A stretch of DNA of 64,000 nt, taken from NCBI GenBank assembly GCA_001657315.1, contig LYSV01000032.1, positions 1 through 64,000 on the forward strand, read 5' to 3'. Positions within the stretch are counted from its first letter, which is position 1. The number at the start of each line of letters is the position of its first letter. The notes beneath the pieces are model-generated. The model saw nothing but the letters and a program-made list of their open reading frames with translations, was not told the DNA's origin and did not search any database. Below are positions 46,147-55,089 of the stretch, piece by piece. Source of the DNA: Flammeovirgaceae bacterium BBD 1991-12. Lineage in GTDB: Bacteria; Bacteroidota; Bacteroidia; Cytophagales; Cyclobacteriaceae. The translations under genes and the position numbers were made by a program.

Positions 46147-46665
46147 ATGATAAAACAACCTCAGCCACCGGGATTCCGTGATCATGTATACCAGTTTACA
46201 TTTCAGATAGCCGCCGGGGAAGAACATATCTGGCAATGGCTTAACGATACCCGGACCTTTACCGACACACAGGTATGGCCATGGAAAGTGGAGTTTTACA
46301 GTCCTGATCCGGATAGGATACCCAACGGTTTTCATGCAGGAGTGCTTACTAATCATTTTGGCCCGCTTATTAATCTGGCTGGTGAGCTCATCCATGTGGA
46401 CCATCATTACAGAGACCTGCAATATTTCTATGGGAGCTATGCTGTTGGGTTCCGCTGGATAAGACCTTACCGTCTGGAATTCCGTACGGAATCAAAGGGC
46501 GATCTCACCGTAGTAAGTGGTACGCTGAGGTCTTATGTCCGGCCGTTTATCAGTGGCTTTTGGACAAGAGTACAGAAAGTGTTCTGGAAACGCTTCCGGC
46601 GATGGGCAAAAAAGTCAGTCCTTCAAGTGGCAAAAAGAGCTTCCTCCGAACTCCAGGTTGGCTGA
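46147..46665 (+). CDS. SRPBCC-like hypothetical protein
   Basis: This 172-aa protein has the layout of a START/SRPBCC ligand-binding fold: a beta strand near the N-terminus (VYQFTFQIAA), helix EEHIWQWLND, several strands including GVLTNHFGPLINLAGELIHV and LQYFYGSYAVGFRW, then a long basic C-terminal helix (RVQKVFWKRFRRWAKKS). No catalytic motif is recognised and there is no signal peptide. The family assignment is tentative. It converges with the LPP20-like gene at 46721. Confidence 0.5.
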   Translation: MIKQPQPPGFRDHVYQFTFQIAAGEEHIWQWLNDTRTFTDTQVWPWKVEFYSPDPDRIPNGFHAGVLTNHFGPLINLAGELIHVDHHYRDLQYFYGSYAVGFRWIRPYRLEFRTESKGDLTVVSGTLRSYVRPFISGFWTRVQKVFWKRFRRWAKKSVLQVAKRASSELQVG

Positions 46666-46720
46666 CGATATCCGGGTGATGGATAATTCTCACCGAAGAA
46701 ATTCCACCCCTGATGACCTC

Positions 46721-48067
46721 TCAATACATGGGTTTGGTACACAGAAAAGTCACGAATGAGCTGAGAAAGTCATCATTGTCATTCACGGTACGCTGATAAG
46801 CCGCTGTGATCGCCTCATGACGTTTTGATCCCTGCCCCTGCCTGGCCGGAAAAGTAAAGCGATACACTTCCACATTGTCATCTGTTCGTGTGACCACAAT
46901 TTCCGCTTCATAGCTGGCAGTATAAAGCCCCCGCTGACGACCGATGATGTCTTTTCGTGGGTTAACACGAATCCTGTACAAGGCATTTTTCTCTTCTTCC
47001 GTAATCCCGAGATCTTTTGTGATGGACTGAAGGAACCTGACCAAAAGCTGGTCACCGGATCCCTTTTCAGAGGGCTCATAAATCACCTGATAAGGCGTGA
47101 ATTGCAGGGTAATGGGCCTTGAAGTAAACTGATTGCGCACAGCACGATCAATCAAAGCCCTAACCTCCTTCGGCAAAGGTATCTCCACGGTTATTTGAAT
47201 GGTTGCAGTCTGGTCAGCCGGAAAGAACCCATGAATGGCCAGCTCAGTATTTTGCCGGTTAAAGGCATAGTGAAATACATCTCCCTTCAGCACCTCCATA
47301 CTGGTTTTAAGGTTTTCCACGGGACGACCGGTAATACGGTCCGTGACAAAACCGGAGATTACGAGAGGTTTGGGATCATCGGCCTGAAAATCGTAGGTTT
47401 TCTGTATCCTCATATCGATCCGGCTCAGCTGTCGTTCCAGTTCGTAACGGGTGTGGAGGTACAGCTTCTGCAATGATACGTAGAACTCCGGCTCTACGAG
47501 CTTGTCCATCTCTTCATTCAACAACACAAGGCCATCCGTAAGCTTGTTGATACCTCTTACCAGCTCTCCGGAGTCAAACAGCTGATCTGCTTCTGTACGC
47601 TTCAGTCGGATTATATCCTCTACTCCCTGAAAATACACCCGTCGGTTCTCCAGGTAAGTTAATCTGTCGAGCTTGTACAGGACATAGTATTTCTTTGCCC
47701 GTTGGTCAGTCCAGTCATCCACTTTCTGATGCCCACTTAAAAAATTGGTGGATTCCATGGCCACTGTCTCGTCCAGCAGGTATTCCATCTGGTCATTCTC
47801 ATACTTCAGGGTAAGTTCTGAAGCTGAGTTGATGGACACGTAGATCTTCTCGGAGATGTCTCTCAATGCCATCTTACGTGCCTTGGTACGGAATTGAGGA
47901 TTATCCCTGGTTTCCGATATCCCCAATCCATAAAAGGTGTCATCCGTTACTGGAAGGTTGATGACCCACACCGGAGCCCTTTTCATCTGCGCGTATGAAG
48001 TGCCATACGCCAGGAAAAGTCCGATGAAGAAAGAGAGACTATTCCCTGATACCCTGCACAAGCTCAC
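46721..48067 (-). CDS. LPP20-like exported protein
   Basis: This 448-aa protein starts with GTG at 48067 and has a Sec signal ending near GTSYAQ. Its N-terminal region (APVWVINLP, then FYGLGISETRDN and KARKMALRDISEKIYVSIN) resembles the LPP20 domain found in envelope lipoproteins, followed by a helical segment and a beta-rich C-terminal half with ISGFVTDRITGRPVENL. The start codon shares one base with the upstream stop (TAGTG), so it is translationally coupled to the lipoprotein at 48067-48627. The function of the pair is unknown; an outer-membrane assembly role is plausible. Confidence 0.65.
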   Translation of the reverse strand: MSLCRVSGNSLSFFIGLFLAYGTSYAQMKRAPVWVINLPVTDDTFYGLGISETRDNPQFRTKARKMALRDISEKIYVSINSASELTLKYENDQMEYLLDETVAMESTNFLSGHQKVDDWTDQRAKKYYVLYKLDRLTYLENRRVYFQGVEDIIRLKRTEADQLFDSGELVRGINKLTDGLVLLNEEMDKLVEPEFYVSLQKLYLHTRYELERQLSRIDMRIQKTYDFQADDPKPLVISGFVTDRITGRPVENLKTSMEVLKGDVFHYAFNRQNTELAIHGFFPADQTATIQITVEIPLPKEVRALIDRAVRNQFTSRPITLQFTPYQVIYEPSEKGSGDQLLVRFLQSITKDLGITEEEKNALYRIRVNPRKDIIGRQRGLYTASYEAEIVVTRTDDNVEVYRFTFPARQGQGSKRHEAITAAYQRTVNDNDDFLSSFVTFLCTKPMY

Positions 48068-48627
48068 TAGCGATCTTTATTGAACTTTTCCAATTCCTCT
48101 TCATAGATCTTTCTGAACCGCTCCAGATCAAAATCCTGCTTCAATTGTTCATCAGCGGATATACCTTTGGTCATTCTGTCAGCCAGTTGGGAAGTAGACA
48201 TTTCCATGGCCACGTAATGAACATACTCTCCTTTTTTGTTCTGGAAAGACTCCTGATCGATGATCTTCACATTGACCAGTGTTTCATCGATCACTGTTCG
48301 TGTAATGTCCTCGTATTTGGAGGTGGTCTCCAGTTTGTTGGATATGGAGCGATTCTGAAGGAATTGTTCCCCCACACTCCTCACTTTCACTTCCATCTGT
48401 GAGGCAATGGCCTGACGGGCGTTGGTTTCGGCTATACGTCTGGCGACTGTAAGATCCTGGGCCTTGCCTTCGGCAGAAGCCCGGTAGTGCTTTTTATCCG
48501 ACATGTATTTGTTGGCGGTAAAAGGCTGCTCAATACGTTTAAGCTTAGTGTCGGCCCGTTTTAGTTTTGAACTACATCCCGCAGATACCAAAACGGAAAG
48601 GCTGAGAAAAATGGCAATAGTTTTCAT
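48067..48627 (-). CDS. LPP20 family lipoprotein
   Basis: This 186-aa lipoprotein has lipobox LVSAGC (Cys18). The LPP20-type domain is seen in YRASAEGKAQDLTVARRIAE then ARQAIASQMEVKVRSVGEQF, followed by VIDETLVNVKIIDQES, YVHYVAMEMS and a charged C-terminal helix. LPP20 domains fold like TolB/LpoB N-domains and sit at the inner leaflet of the outer membrane. It forms a two-gene operon with the 448-aa protein. Confidence 0.75.
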   Translation of the reverse strand: MKTIAIFLSLSVLVSAGCSSKLKRADTKLKRIEQPFTANKYMSDKKHYRASAEGKAQDLTVARRIAETNARQAIASQMEVKVRSVGEQFLQNRSISNKLETTSKYEDITRTVIDETLVNVKIIDQESFQNKKGEYVHYVAMEMSTSQLADRMTKGISADEQLKQDFDLERFRKIYEEELEKFNKDR

Positions 48628-48711
48628 GATTACTGGGTTTGTTTCCTGCTTATGGATATAACAAAAAACCTGCCATTTTTGCTGAGGAAACCGGTAGAAA
48701 TCTCACCTCTG

Positions 48712-48723
48712 CACCTGCAGGTG
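48712..48723. repeat. 12-bp perfect palindrome upstream of the LPP20 operon
   Basis: CACCTGCAGGTG lies about 90 nt upstream of the LPP20 lipoprotein start. The 238-nt gap 48628-48865 otherwise shows no supported gene. The palindrome might be an operator, but a single occurrence is weak evidence. Confidence 0.35.
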
Positions 48724-48865
48724 GGTCCTTCAGATCCTTCCATGTATCGTCAGCAGCTCCTCAGGATTGTTCGGATTCCTCTCCGTATGTCATTGACTAT
48801 AAGGGATATGACTCCTCCTACCAGCATACCAGCCACATGAGTACCAAGAGTTTTGTTAAAGATCT

Positions 48866-49243
48866 TTAAACTGACCTAAGCACCAGTTCCCTGATCTTTT
48901 TAAGTGTACCGGTATACCTTTGAAGGCGGCTCTCTTCCAGTGTATGGGTGTATACCATGCTGGAATCTTCACTCAGATAGGTAATAGAGTCGAGATTTAA
49001 CTGTCCAAACTCCTTGTCTATCTTTTCGCATGCCTGTTGAAGGGCTGTGATGTCATCCTTCGGTACATCGGTCACTCCCTTTTCATACAGAAAAGCAGTA
49101 AGAAAATCAGCGATCGATTTTTTGATCAATTCACACGCTGCGATCATTACCAGGTCTTCCTGAGGTTTGTTCAATTCTTCTATTACCTGGTCATATTCGT
49201 TTAAAGCCTGGCTTAAGAGGTTACCGGCAGTTGCATTTTCCAT
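48866..49243 (-). CDS. Small helical protein, possibly HEPN-like
   Basis: This 125-aa protein is almost entirely alpha-helical by composition (LLSQALNEYDQVIEELNKP, MIAACELIKKSIADFLTAFL, DDITALQQACEKIDKEFGQL, LQRYTGTLKKIRELVLRS). The helix order resembles HEPN domains that pair with nucleotidyltransferases, but the diagnostic RxxxxH motif is not present, so RNase activity is not expected. No nucleotidyltransferase gene is adjacent. Treat as hypothetical. Confidence 0.5.
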   Translation of the reverse strand: MENATAGNLLSQALNEYDQVIEELNKPQEDLVMIAACELIKKSIADFLTAFLYEKGVTDVPKDDITALQQACEKIDKEFGQLNLDSITYLSEDSSMVYTHTLEESRLQRYTGTLKKIRELVLRSV

Positions 49244-49403
49244 AGTATTCGGTTTTTAAAATTGTTTTTCTCTGGAGTCTTAAGTTATTGATTGGGCGGG
49301 TCCTTATTAATGACTTTTCACAAGCTCATACAAGACTTAAATCATGCCTTTTTATGTGTTGGATTTGAGATGATCACGGATGCCAAAACATTGCCGGCAT
49401 TTG

Positions 49404-49976
49404 TTATACCAATCCGGCAAACCCCATAAATGCCATGCTTAGAATACCGGCAACGATCAGAGCGGCAGGTACACCTTTCATGGCAGGAGGCAATTCTGAC
49501 ATCTCCAGGTATTCTCTCAGGCTGGAGAAAAGTACAATAGCCAGCGTAAACCCCATGGCATTGGCCACGGCAAATACTACCCCTTTCATCAGGCTCAGGT
49601 CCTGCTGTATCACGAGTATGGCTACACCCAGAATAGCACAGTTGGTGGTGATCAGGGGAAGAAATACACCCAGCGCCTGATACAGATCGGGACTTACTTT
49701 TTTTATCACGATCTCAACCACCTGTACCAGAAAGGCGATAACCAGAATATAAGCTACCGTTTGCAGGTAAGTTATCTCAAAAGGTATCAGCAGGAATTTG
49801 TAGATAAGAAAAGTAACTACCGTAGCAATGGTCATCACGAAAAGCACCGCCCCGCCCATACCCAATGCGGTAGAGGTATTTTTGGATACCCCCAGGAAGG
49901 GGCAAATACCCAGAAACCTTGACAAAACGATGTTGTTAATAAAAATTGCCGATACGATGATGACGATATAATCCAT
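49404..49976 (-). CDS. rnfA: RnfA, electron transport complex subunit A
   Basis: This 190-aa protein has six membrane helices. It matches RnfA: FINNIVLSRFLGICPFLGVSKN with the Cys of the membrane-embedded iron-sulfur site, LVQVVEIVIKKVSPDLYQAL, LPLITTNCAILGVAIL with the second conserved Cys, and NAMGFTLAIVLFSSLRE. RnfA and RnfE share an inverted-topology fold and together bind an in-membrane [2Fe-2S] cluster. Last gene of the rnf operon, 176 nt after rnfE, with two hairpins between. Confidence 0.96.
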   Translation of the reverse strand: MDYIVIIVSAIFINNIVLSRFLGICPFLGVSKNTSTALGMGGAVLFVMTIATVVTFLIYKFLLIPFEITYLQTVAYILVIAFLVQVVEIVIKKVSPDLYQALGVFLPLITTNCAILGVAILVIQQDLSLMKGVVFAVANAMGFTLAIVLFSSLREYLEMSELPPAMKGVPAALIVAGILSMAFMGFAGLV

Positions 49977-50006
49977 TGTTCAAGTTTTTCTCATTCCTCA
50001 TCCCAA

Positions 50007-50026
50007 GGTCTGTGTCCCCACAGACC
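50007..50026. repeat. Hairpin, copy 1 of two with identical stems
   Basis: GGTCTGTG (50007-50014) and CACAGACC (50019-50026) form a perfect 8-bp stem with a TCCC loop. Copy 2 lies at 50070-50093. The pair is in the rnfE-rnfA spacer. Confidence 0.75.
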
Positions 50027-50069
50027 TCAACTATACTTCGGGTTCGAATCTCCATTCCATAATCATATT

Positions 50070-50093
50070 CCGGTCTGTGAAGACACAGACCGG
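50070..50093. repeat. Hairpin, copy 2 of two with identical stems
   Basis: The same GGTCTGTG/CACAGACC stem as copy 1, here extended to 10 bp (CCGGTCTGTG at 50070-50079, CACAGACCGG at 50084-50093), with loop AAGA. Identical stems with different loops suggest a dispersed REP-like unit present twice. Confidence 0.75.
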
Positions 50094-50129
50094 GGAGTCA
50101 GGGGCGAGAGTATAAAAGAGAGATCCAAG

Positions 50130-50155
50130 ACCCTAATAACCAATAACCAACCCTA
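50130..50155. repeat. Low-complexity CCCTAATAACCAATAACCAACCC run
   Basis: The end of the rnfE-rnfA spacer, next to the rnfE stop, is a degenerate short repeat of AACCAAT/CCCTAA units. Its function is unknown. It resembles the other low-complexity spacers in this window (5365-5551 and 55090-55155) in style but not in sequence. Confidence 0.4.
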
Positions 50156-50746
50156 AACCGACTTTCTCCAATTCAGAAATCCAATGATCAATCCCAGCAC
50201 AATAAAAGCCCCAGGCGCCAGTATGAACAGGATCATCCCGTCCATTTCCATGAATTTGAATCCAAAAAGGGAAAGATTACCCAGTATTTCACGTATACCT
50301 CCCAGCAATACCAGCGCAAAGGTGAACCCCACCCCCATGCCCAGTCCGTCAATGATGGAGAACCATAGTGAATGTTTGGAGGCAAATGCTTCTGCCCTGC
50401 CCAGTACTATGCAATTGACCACGATCAGCGGAATGAAGATCCCCAACTGCTCGTGCAATGCAGGCGTAAAACCAGCCATCACAAGGTCAACCACCGTTAC
50501 AAACGATGCTATAATGACGATGAATGAAGGGATACGCACCTTCTCCGGGATGAAGCTCCGGATAAGTGAGATCACAAGGTTGGACATGACCAGTACAAAA
50601 AGGGTAGCCAGCCCCATACCCAGCCCATTGATCGCTGAAGTGGTCACCCCAAGCACGGGACAAAGCCCCAGCAATAAAACAAAGACCGGATTTTCTTTGA
50701 GTAATCCCTTGGTAAAGGTTTCTCTATAGGTTATTTCCTTCTTCAT
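50153..50746 (-). CDS. rnfE: RnfE, electron transport complex subunit E
   Basis: This protein of about 197 aa starts best at the ATG at 50746 ([20 protein letters not shown]); ATGs and a TTG upstream would enlarge the overlap with rnfG. Six membrane helices are predicted. [20 protein letters not shown] and [18 protein letters not shown] carry the conserved Cys residues that pair with RnfA. GINGLGMG-like and [20 protein letters not shown] segments are family hallmarks. It overlaps rnfG by 23 nt. Confidence 0.94.
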   Translation of the reverse strand: MKKEITYRETFTKGLLKENPVFVLLLGLCPVLGVTTSAINGLGMGLATLFVLVMSNLVISLIRSFIPEKVRIPSFIVIIASFVTVVDLVMAGFTPALHEQLGIFIPLIVVNCIVLGRAEAFASKHSLWFSIIDGLGMGVGFTFALVLLGGIREILGNLSLFGFKFMEMDGMILFILAPGAFIVLGLIIGFLNWRKSV

Positions 50747-51386
50747 CCTTTGTCTCATTAAATGCATCAAGCGCCTGTTTCACTGCCTCACAAAACGCCC
50801 GGGAAGAAATGGTTGCTCCTGATATACCATCAACCTCACCTCCATCATTCTTTACACGCAGATCGAAGTCTTCAGCAGTTTTGCCGATAAATTGAGCGAT
50901 AAATGATTCATCCTTTATTTTTGAACCCAGCCCCGGTGTTTCCATATGGCTCACCACCTCGATATTGCGTATAACTCCCTCGTTATCGACGCCGACCATC
51001 AGCTCTATCCGGCCGCTGTATCCGTTTTCAGAGAAGGCATTAATAGCAGTAACCTGCTGATCATTACTCAGCTTTGCCGGATAAAAGGTAAGGATCTCCT
51101 CATTCACCGAGGCCTCAGGCTTCTCTTTCCCATGACCTTTTCTACGCCGGTGACGGAACTTCTTCCCCGCCCCCTTTTCTCTGCTAACCTCATATGACTC
51201 CTGCACCGGGTCATTTACATATTCCCCCGTGACGGACCGTATCGCCCTCTTCTGCTTTTCCGCTTTGGCTTTGGCTATGGGTTCCTTTGTTAAATTGTAA
51301 ACAAAGCCAAGGGCAAAAGCTGACCCCGCCGTGACCAGCACCAGCGTGATCAGCATATTGAAAAAAGATGATTTGCGTGTGCTCAT
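50724..51386 (-). CDS. rnfG: RnfG, FMN-binding subunit
   Basis: This 220-aa protein has one N-terminal membrane helix and a periplasmic FMN-binding domain. The flavinylation motif is [10 protein letters not shown], with the Thr that forms the phosphoester bond to [23 protein letters not shown] is the usual binding segment. An extra strongly basic stretch ([19 protein letters not shown], about residues 70-90) is not usual for the family. It overlaps rnfD by 4 nt. Confidence 0.93.
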   Translation of the reverse strand: MSTRKSSFFNMLITLVLVTAGSAFALGFVYNLTKEPIAKAKAEKQKRAIRSVTGEYVNDPVQESYEVSREKGAGKKFRHRRRKGHGKEKPEASVNEEILTFYPAKLSNDQQVTAINAFSENGYSGRIELMVGVDNEGVIRNIEVVSHMETPGLGSKIKDESFIAQFIGKTAEDFDLRVKNDGGEVDGISGATISSRAFCEAVKQALDAFNETKDEEGNNL

Positions 51387-52381
51387 GAGGTTACCGTTTT
51401 AGCGCCGTATCGTTCAGGTTTGGTATACCGGTTGATCAGGGGCACAAAGGCATTCATAATAAGAATGGCGAAGGATACCCCCTCGGGATAGCTGCCGAAC
51501 AGCCGTATCAGTACAGTGATCAGGCCTATTCCCGCACCGAAGATCAGCATACCTTTGTGGGTAAAGGGTGATGTAACATAATCCGTAGCCATGAAAACAG
51601 CCCCCAAAAGCACGCCGCCTGTTAGTAAGTGAAAAACAGGATTGGCAAATTTTTCAGGACTGAAGATCCAGAACAGGCCGGTAAGAATGAAGATCGTGGC
51701 GATCATAGATACCGGTATATGCCATGTGATGATCCTGCGGTAAAGCATGTAGATCAAACCGAGGATCAATGCAAACGCTGACATCTCCCCTATTGAGCCA
51801 CCGTGATAACCAAGGAACAGATCTGTATAGGAGGGCATCTCAGCCATCAATGAAGACATACTGCTACCCTGCCGCAGACCATCCTTAAGAATGCCCAGCG
51901 CGGTAGCTCCCGTGACACCATCTGCTATAAATGTTCCCTGTGCTGTGGGCCAGCTGGTCATCTGTACCGGAAAGGACATCAGTAAAAACACCCTTCCTAC
52001 CAGGGCGGGATTAAAAGGGTTGTTGCCCAGACCTCCAAAACTCATTTTACCAATACCCACCGCCACCGCACTACCGAGCACAACAATGTACCAGGGAAGA
52101 TTCGAGGGCACGTTGAAGGCCAGCAGTATGCCGGTGATCACCGCAGAACCGTCAGCTATTGTTGACTCCCTGCGCAGCAGATAACGGTTGATGAGTTGTT
52201 CAAACACTATACAGCTTATCACCGCCTCCACTGTAACCACCAAGGAATTTAATCCGAAAGTATAAACGGAAAACGCCAGCGCCGGAAGCATGGCATAGAT
52301 CACGCCCCGCATGATCTGGGGAACTGTCAATGCATGATGTACATGGGGTGAAGGAGATACCGTCAACAACGAAGTGCTCAT
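51383..52381 (-). CDS. rnfD: RnfD, electron transport complex subunit D
   Basis: This 332-aa membrane protein starts at the ATG at 52381 that overlaps the rnfC stop (ATGA). The longer in-frame reading from 52474 lies inside rnfC. It has about nine to ten helices, SPSPHVHHALTVPQIMRGVI at the N-terminus, GKMSFGGLGNNPFNPALVGR and DGVTGATALG with the Thr that carries covalent FMN. ATDYVTSPFTHKG and GSYPEGVSFAILIMNAFVPL are conserved late segments. RnfD and RnfG pass electrons in the membrane. Confidence 0.95.
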   Translation of the reverse strand: MSTSLLTVSPSPHVHHALTVPQIMRGVIYAMLPALAFSVYTFGLNSLVVTVEAVISCIVFEQLINRYLLRRESTIADGSAVITGILLAFNVPSNLPWYIVVLGSAVAVGIGKMSFGGLGNNPFNPALVGRVFLLMSFPVQMTSWPTAQGTFIADGVTGATALGILKDGLRQGSSMSSLMAEMPSYTDLFLGYHGGSIGEMSAFALILGLIYMLYRRIITWHIPVSMIATIFILTGLFWIFSPEKFANPVFHLLTGGVLLGAVFMATDYVTSPFTHKGMLIFGAGIGLITVLIRLFGSYPEGVSFAILIMNAFVPLINRYTKPERYGAKTVTS

Positions 52382-53715
52382 GACTTTGCTTCTTTTTTTA
52401 GTCTGGCTTTGCCAAAACGTATATAATCCAGAATGGGTCTGTTGGAAGGGCATACAAAGGAACAGGAACCACACTCCATACAGTCCAGAATATTCTCCTC
52501 TTTGGTCTTATCATTATTTTTACCTTTGGCAAGTAGCATGAGATGCAACGGTTCCAGTCCCATGGGGCAGGCCTCTATACATTTTCCGCATCTCAGGCAC
52601 TGATAAACTTCCGACCGTCTGGACTCAGCCTCCGGGATCACCAGTATCCCTGAGGTAGCCTTGGCAATGGGCACTTTCAGGTCAGCCAGGGCTTTTCCCA
52701 TCATAGGACCGCCACTGATCACCTTGCCTGTATCTTCCGGAATACCACCGGCAGCGGCTATCAGGTCGATCACCGGTGTACCTATCCTCACCAGAAAGTT
52801 GGATGGTTTTTGAATAGATTTTCCGGTCACGGTCACTACCCGCTGAATAAGAGGTTGATTTTTTTGTATCGCCAGGTAGATGGAATAAGTGGTGCCTACA
52901 TTATGGACCACGGCACCTACGTCATAGGGCAGTCCGCCGGAAGGCACCTCCCTGCCCAGCAACGCCTCAATCAGTTGCTTTTCGCCACCTTGTGGGTACT
53001 GCACTTTCAGGGCCTCCACAGAAATACCTGAAAAGTCCCGGGCAATAGTGGACAGCAATTCTACAGCATCCCGTTTGTTATTTTCTATGGCAATGATGGC
53101 GCGGTTGACTCCCAAGGCCTTCATGAGGATTTTCGTTCCCACCATGATCTCATGGGGTTTCTCCAGCATCACCCTATGGTCGGCAGTAAGGTATGGTTCA
53201 CATTCCACACCGTTGATGATCAGGGTATCAACCTTTTTCCCTTCCGGTACGGATAGTTTTACGTGGCTGGGAAAAGCAGCACCGCCTTGTCCTACTACGC
53301 CGGCCTGCATGATCTTCTCTATGATCTCTTTCGGGCTGTAAGGTATATCGGTAGCTACCTCATGGCTTCTGTCAATGCTATCCTCCCAATCGTCACCTTT
53401 CACCCGTATATTGATGGCCATGTGTTTATAACCGCTGCTGTCCATTACCGGATCGATCTTCCCCACCTTGCCGGACACCGACGAGTGGATGTTGGCGGAA
53501 ACAAAGCCCTCATGGACAGCGATCACCTGACCTGCCTTCACCATATCTCCTCTTTCCACCACGATTTTAGGAGGAGCACCTATGTGCTGATAAAGAGGGA
53601 TGATCACACTGCGCGGCATAGGCAGTTCCTCAATACCCGCTCCGGCGGAAAGCTTATTATCTTCCGGATGCACGCCACCCTTGTGGAAAGTCTTCAATCT
53701 ATTGTCAAATAGCAT
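52378..53715 (-). CDS. rnfC: RnfC, NADH-binding and 4Fe-4S subunit
   Basis: This 445-aa protein has the RnfC N-terminal barrel (FHKGGVHPEDNKLSAG), the Nqo1-like NADH/FMN fold (AGVVGQGGAAFPSHVKLSVP, INGVECEPYLTADHRVM, YPQGGEKQLIEALLGREVP), an SLBB-like region and two [4Fe-4S] motifs near the C-terminus (CLRCGKCIEACPMGLEP and CMECGSCSFVCPSNRPI). It takes up or delivers electrons to NAD. It overlaps the rnfB stop by 11 nt. Confidence 0.95.
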   Translation of the reverse strand: MLFDNRLKTFHKGGVHPEDNKLSAGAGIEELPMPRSVIIPLYQHIGAPPKIVVERGDMVKAGQVIAVHEGFVSANIHSSVSGKVGKIDPVMDSSGYKHMAINIRVKGDDWEDSIDRSHEVATDIPYSPKEIIEKIMQAGVVGQGGAAFPSHVKLSVPEGKKVDTLIINGVECEPYLTADHRVMLEKPHEIMVGTKILMKALGVNRAIIAIENNKRDAVELLSTIARDFSGISVEALKVQYPQGGEKQLIEALLGREVPSGGLPYDVGAVVHNVGTTYSIYLAIQKNQPLIQRVVTVTGKSIQKPSNFLVRIGTPVIDLIAAAGGIPEDTGKVISGGPMMGKALADLKVPIAKATSGILVIPEAESRRSEVYQCLRCGKCIEACPMGLEPLHLMLLAKGKNNDKTKEENILDCMECGSCSFVCPSNRPILDYIRFGKARLKKEAKS

Positions 53716-54672
53716 CTTTTTCAGATTTGGTGACTGATGCTTCAGCGGTTTTCTCCGATCTGGCCGCCTGCCTTTTCTTTTCTTTCTCCTCTTTTTCTTT
53801 TTCCAGCTTTTTACGCTGACGTTCGATCAGCTTATCCAATGTCTTCGCCGGTACGTTATCTGCTTTTATATTTTCAGAGTCGCAGACAATCACACATTTG
53901 GCGCACAACGTGCACTTTTCAAAATCAATGATAGCCAGGTTATTTTCTACCAAAATGGCGTCGTACTTGCATTCTTCGAGGCATTTTGCACAGCCGGTAC
54001 AGGCCACAGAGCATTCCTGCCTTGCCACTCCGGATTTTTCCTCATTCTTACAGGCTACATAGATACGCTGTGATTTTCTGCCTACCGGCCATAGCTCTAT
54101 AATGTCTTTCGGGCAGGCTTTTACGCAGGCGTTGCAGGCCGTACACTTATCCTCGATCACAACGGGCAGACCTGTTTTTTCATCCATGTACATGGCCTCG
54201 AAATCGCAGGCCTCCACGCATTCGCCCAGTCCAACACATCCGTAGGCACATCCGTGATCACCACTGTACAGCTCCGATGCTATGGTACAATTGGCCGCTC
54301 CATCACTCCATCATAAACGCTGGTCTGCTTTCGGTGCTCAAAAGAGCCTGAGCATCTCACAATAGCCACATAAGGATCACGTTCCTGTACCTCCTTACCC
54401 AGTATTTCGGCCACCTCCTTCATCACCTCATTGCCACCAACAGGACAATGGAACGGGGAGAGATCATCCGCCTTCACCAGGGCATCTGCAAAAGCGCTGC
54501 AACCAGGTAAACCACACCCGCCACAATTGGTATTGGGAAGTGCCTCGAGTACTTTAGGCAGCCTGGGGTCTTCCTTTACCCTGAACTTCCTCGAAACAAT
54601 AAAGAGGATCACAGCTGCTATGGCGCCCAGTGAAACAAGGATCAATACGGTAGCGATGACAGCTTCATTCAT
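53705..54672 (-). pseudogene. rnfB: rnfB, split by an 8-bp tandem duplication
   Basis: The 5' part (54280-54672, 130 aa) has the membrane anchor, a linker and the N-terminal cluster CGGCGLPGC (Cys50, 53, 58) with Cys75, then stops shortly after VYDG. The 3' part (53705-54217 and upstream in frame) continues AANCTIASELYSGDHGCAYG and CVGLGECVEACDFEAMYMD, then polyferredoxin motifs CTACNACVKACP, CTGCAKCLEECK and CTLCAKCVIVC. An exact duplication of TGATGGAG (54298-54313) sits at the break. Removing one copy leaves 960 nt, exactly 320 codons, and the joined protein matches RnfB throughout. As written, full-length RnfB is not made. A separate internal start for the 3' half is possible but would lack the anchor and first cluster. 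Confidence 0.9.
54298..54313. repeat. Exact 8-bp tandem duplication inside rnfB
   Basis: On the plus strand CTCCATCA is present twice in tandem (54298-54305 and 54306-54313). It causes the rnfB frameshift. Such duplications can be lost by slippage, so the lesion could be reversible. Confidence 0.9.
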
Positions 54673-55082
54673 AACCTCGACACTTTAAGATTCAACTGTG
54701 ATTTTAACTGTTTTCTGTAACGCGAAAGAGTCAGAAAATAAGGAGGCAGTACCAGCAGCGAAAACAGGCCGGACCATTGCTCCGCAATACCCAACAGCGC
54801 CCCACCAATGAGGATAATGAGTATTAGCAAGAACGGAAATAAATAGGCCCAGAAAAGGGCCTTGAATCCGACATGAGGACTGATCTCCAAAGTAACTCTG
54901 TCTCCCACTTTCAGATTTTCGACAGGTATTTCAAATCGGGCGCGCTCTTCATCAGTGACGCCGCAGAAATACTTCATACGGCAGCTATGACATTCTTCCT
55001 GTTGCATAAGTTGCACTATGGCCTGGTCACCCTGATGGTGGGTAACAGTCCCGATGTGTGATATATGATCAACTGATGTCAT
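54669..55082 (-). CDS. rseC: RseC/SoxR-reducing-system family membrane protein
   Basis: This protein of about 137 aa (ATG at 55082; a TTG at 55100 is less likely) matches RseC/MucC: an N-terminal domain with GDQAIVQLMQQEECHSC and CHSCRMKYFCG, a strand segment LKVGDRVTLEISPHVG, then two membrane helices. In many bacteria rseC lies beside rnf genes and supports flavin delivery or SoxR reduction. It overlaps rnfB by 4 nt (ATGA) and is the first gene of the rnf block proper. Confidence 0.88.
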   Translation of the reverse strand: MTSVDHISHIGTVTHHQGDQAIVQLMQQEECHSCRMKYFCGVTDEERARFEIPVENLKVGDRVTLEISPHVGFKALFWAYLFPFLLILIILIGGALLGIAEQWSGLFSLLVLPPYFLTLSRYRKQLKSQLNLKVSRL

Positions 55083-55089
55083 TTGCTGT

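Noticed and set aside
48639-48869. Plus-strand ORF of 76 aa and a minus-strand GTHVAG stretch reminiscent of subtilases
   Set aside because: No start, family match or context supports either; the minus-strand frame is only about 40 codons and lacks the other catalytic motifs.
50036-50060. GGTTCGAATC, identical to a tRNA T-loop consensus
   Set aside because: Flanking bases do not form a T stem, acceptor stem or anticodon arm; the surrounding hairpins have other pairing.
53705-54217. RnfB 3' half as an independent ferredoxin gene
   Set aside because: The upstream sequence in the same frame encodes conserved RnfB residues that directly continue the 5' half once one duplicate is removed.
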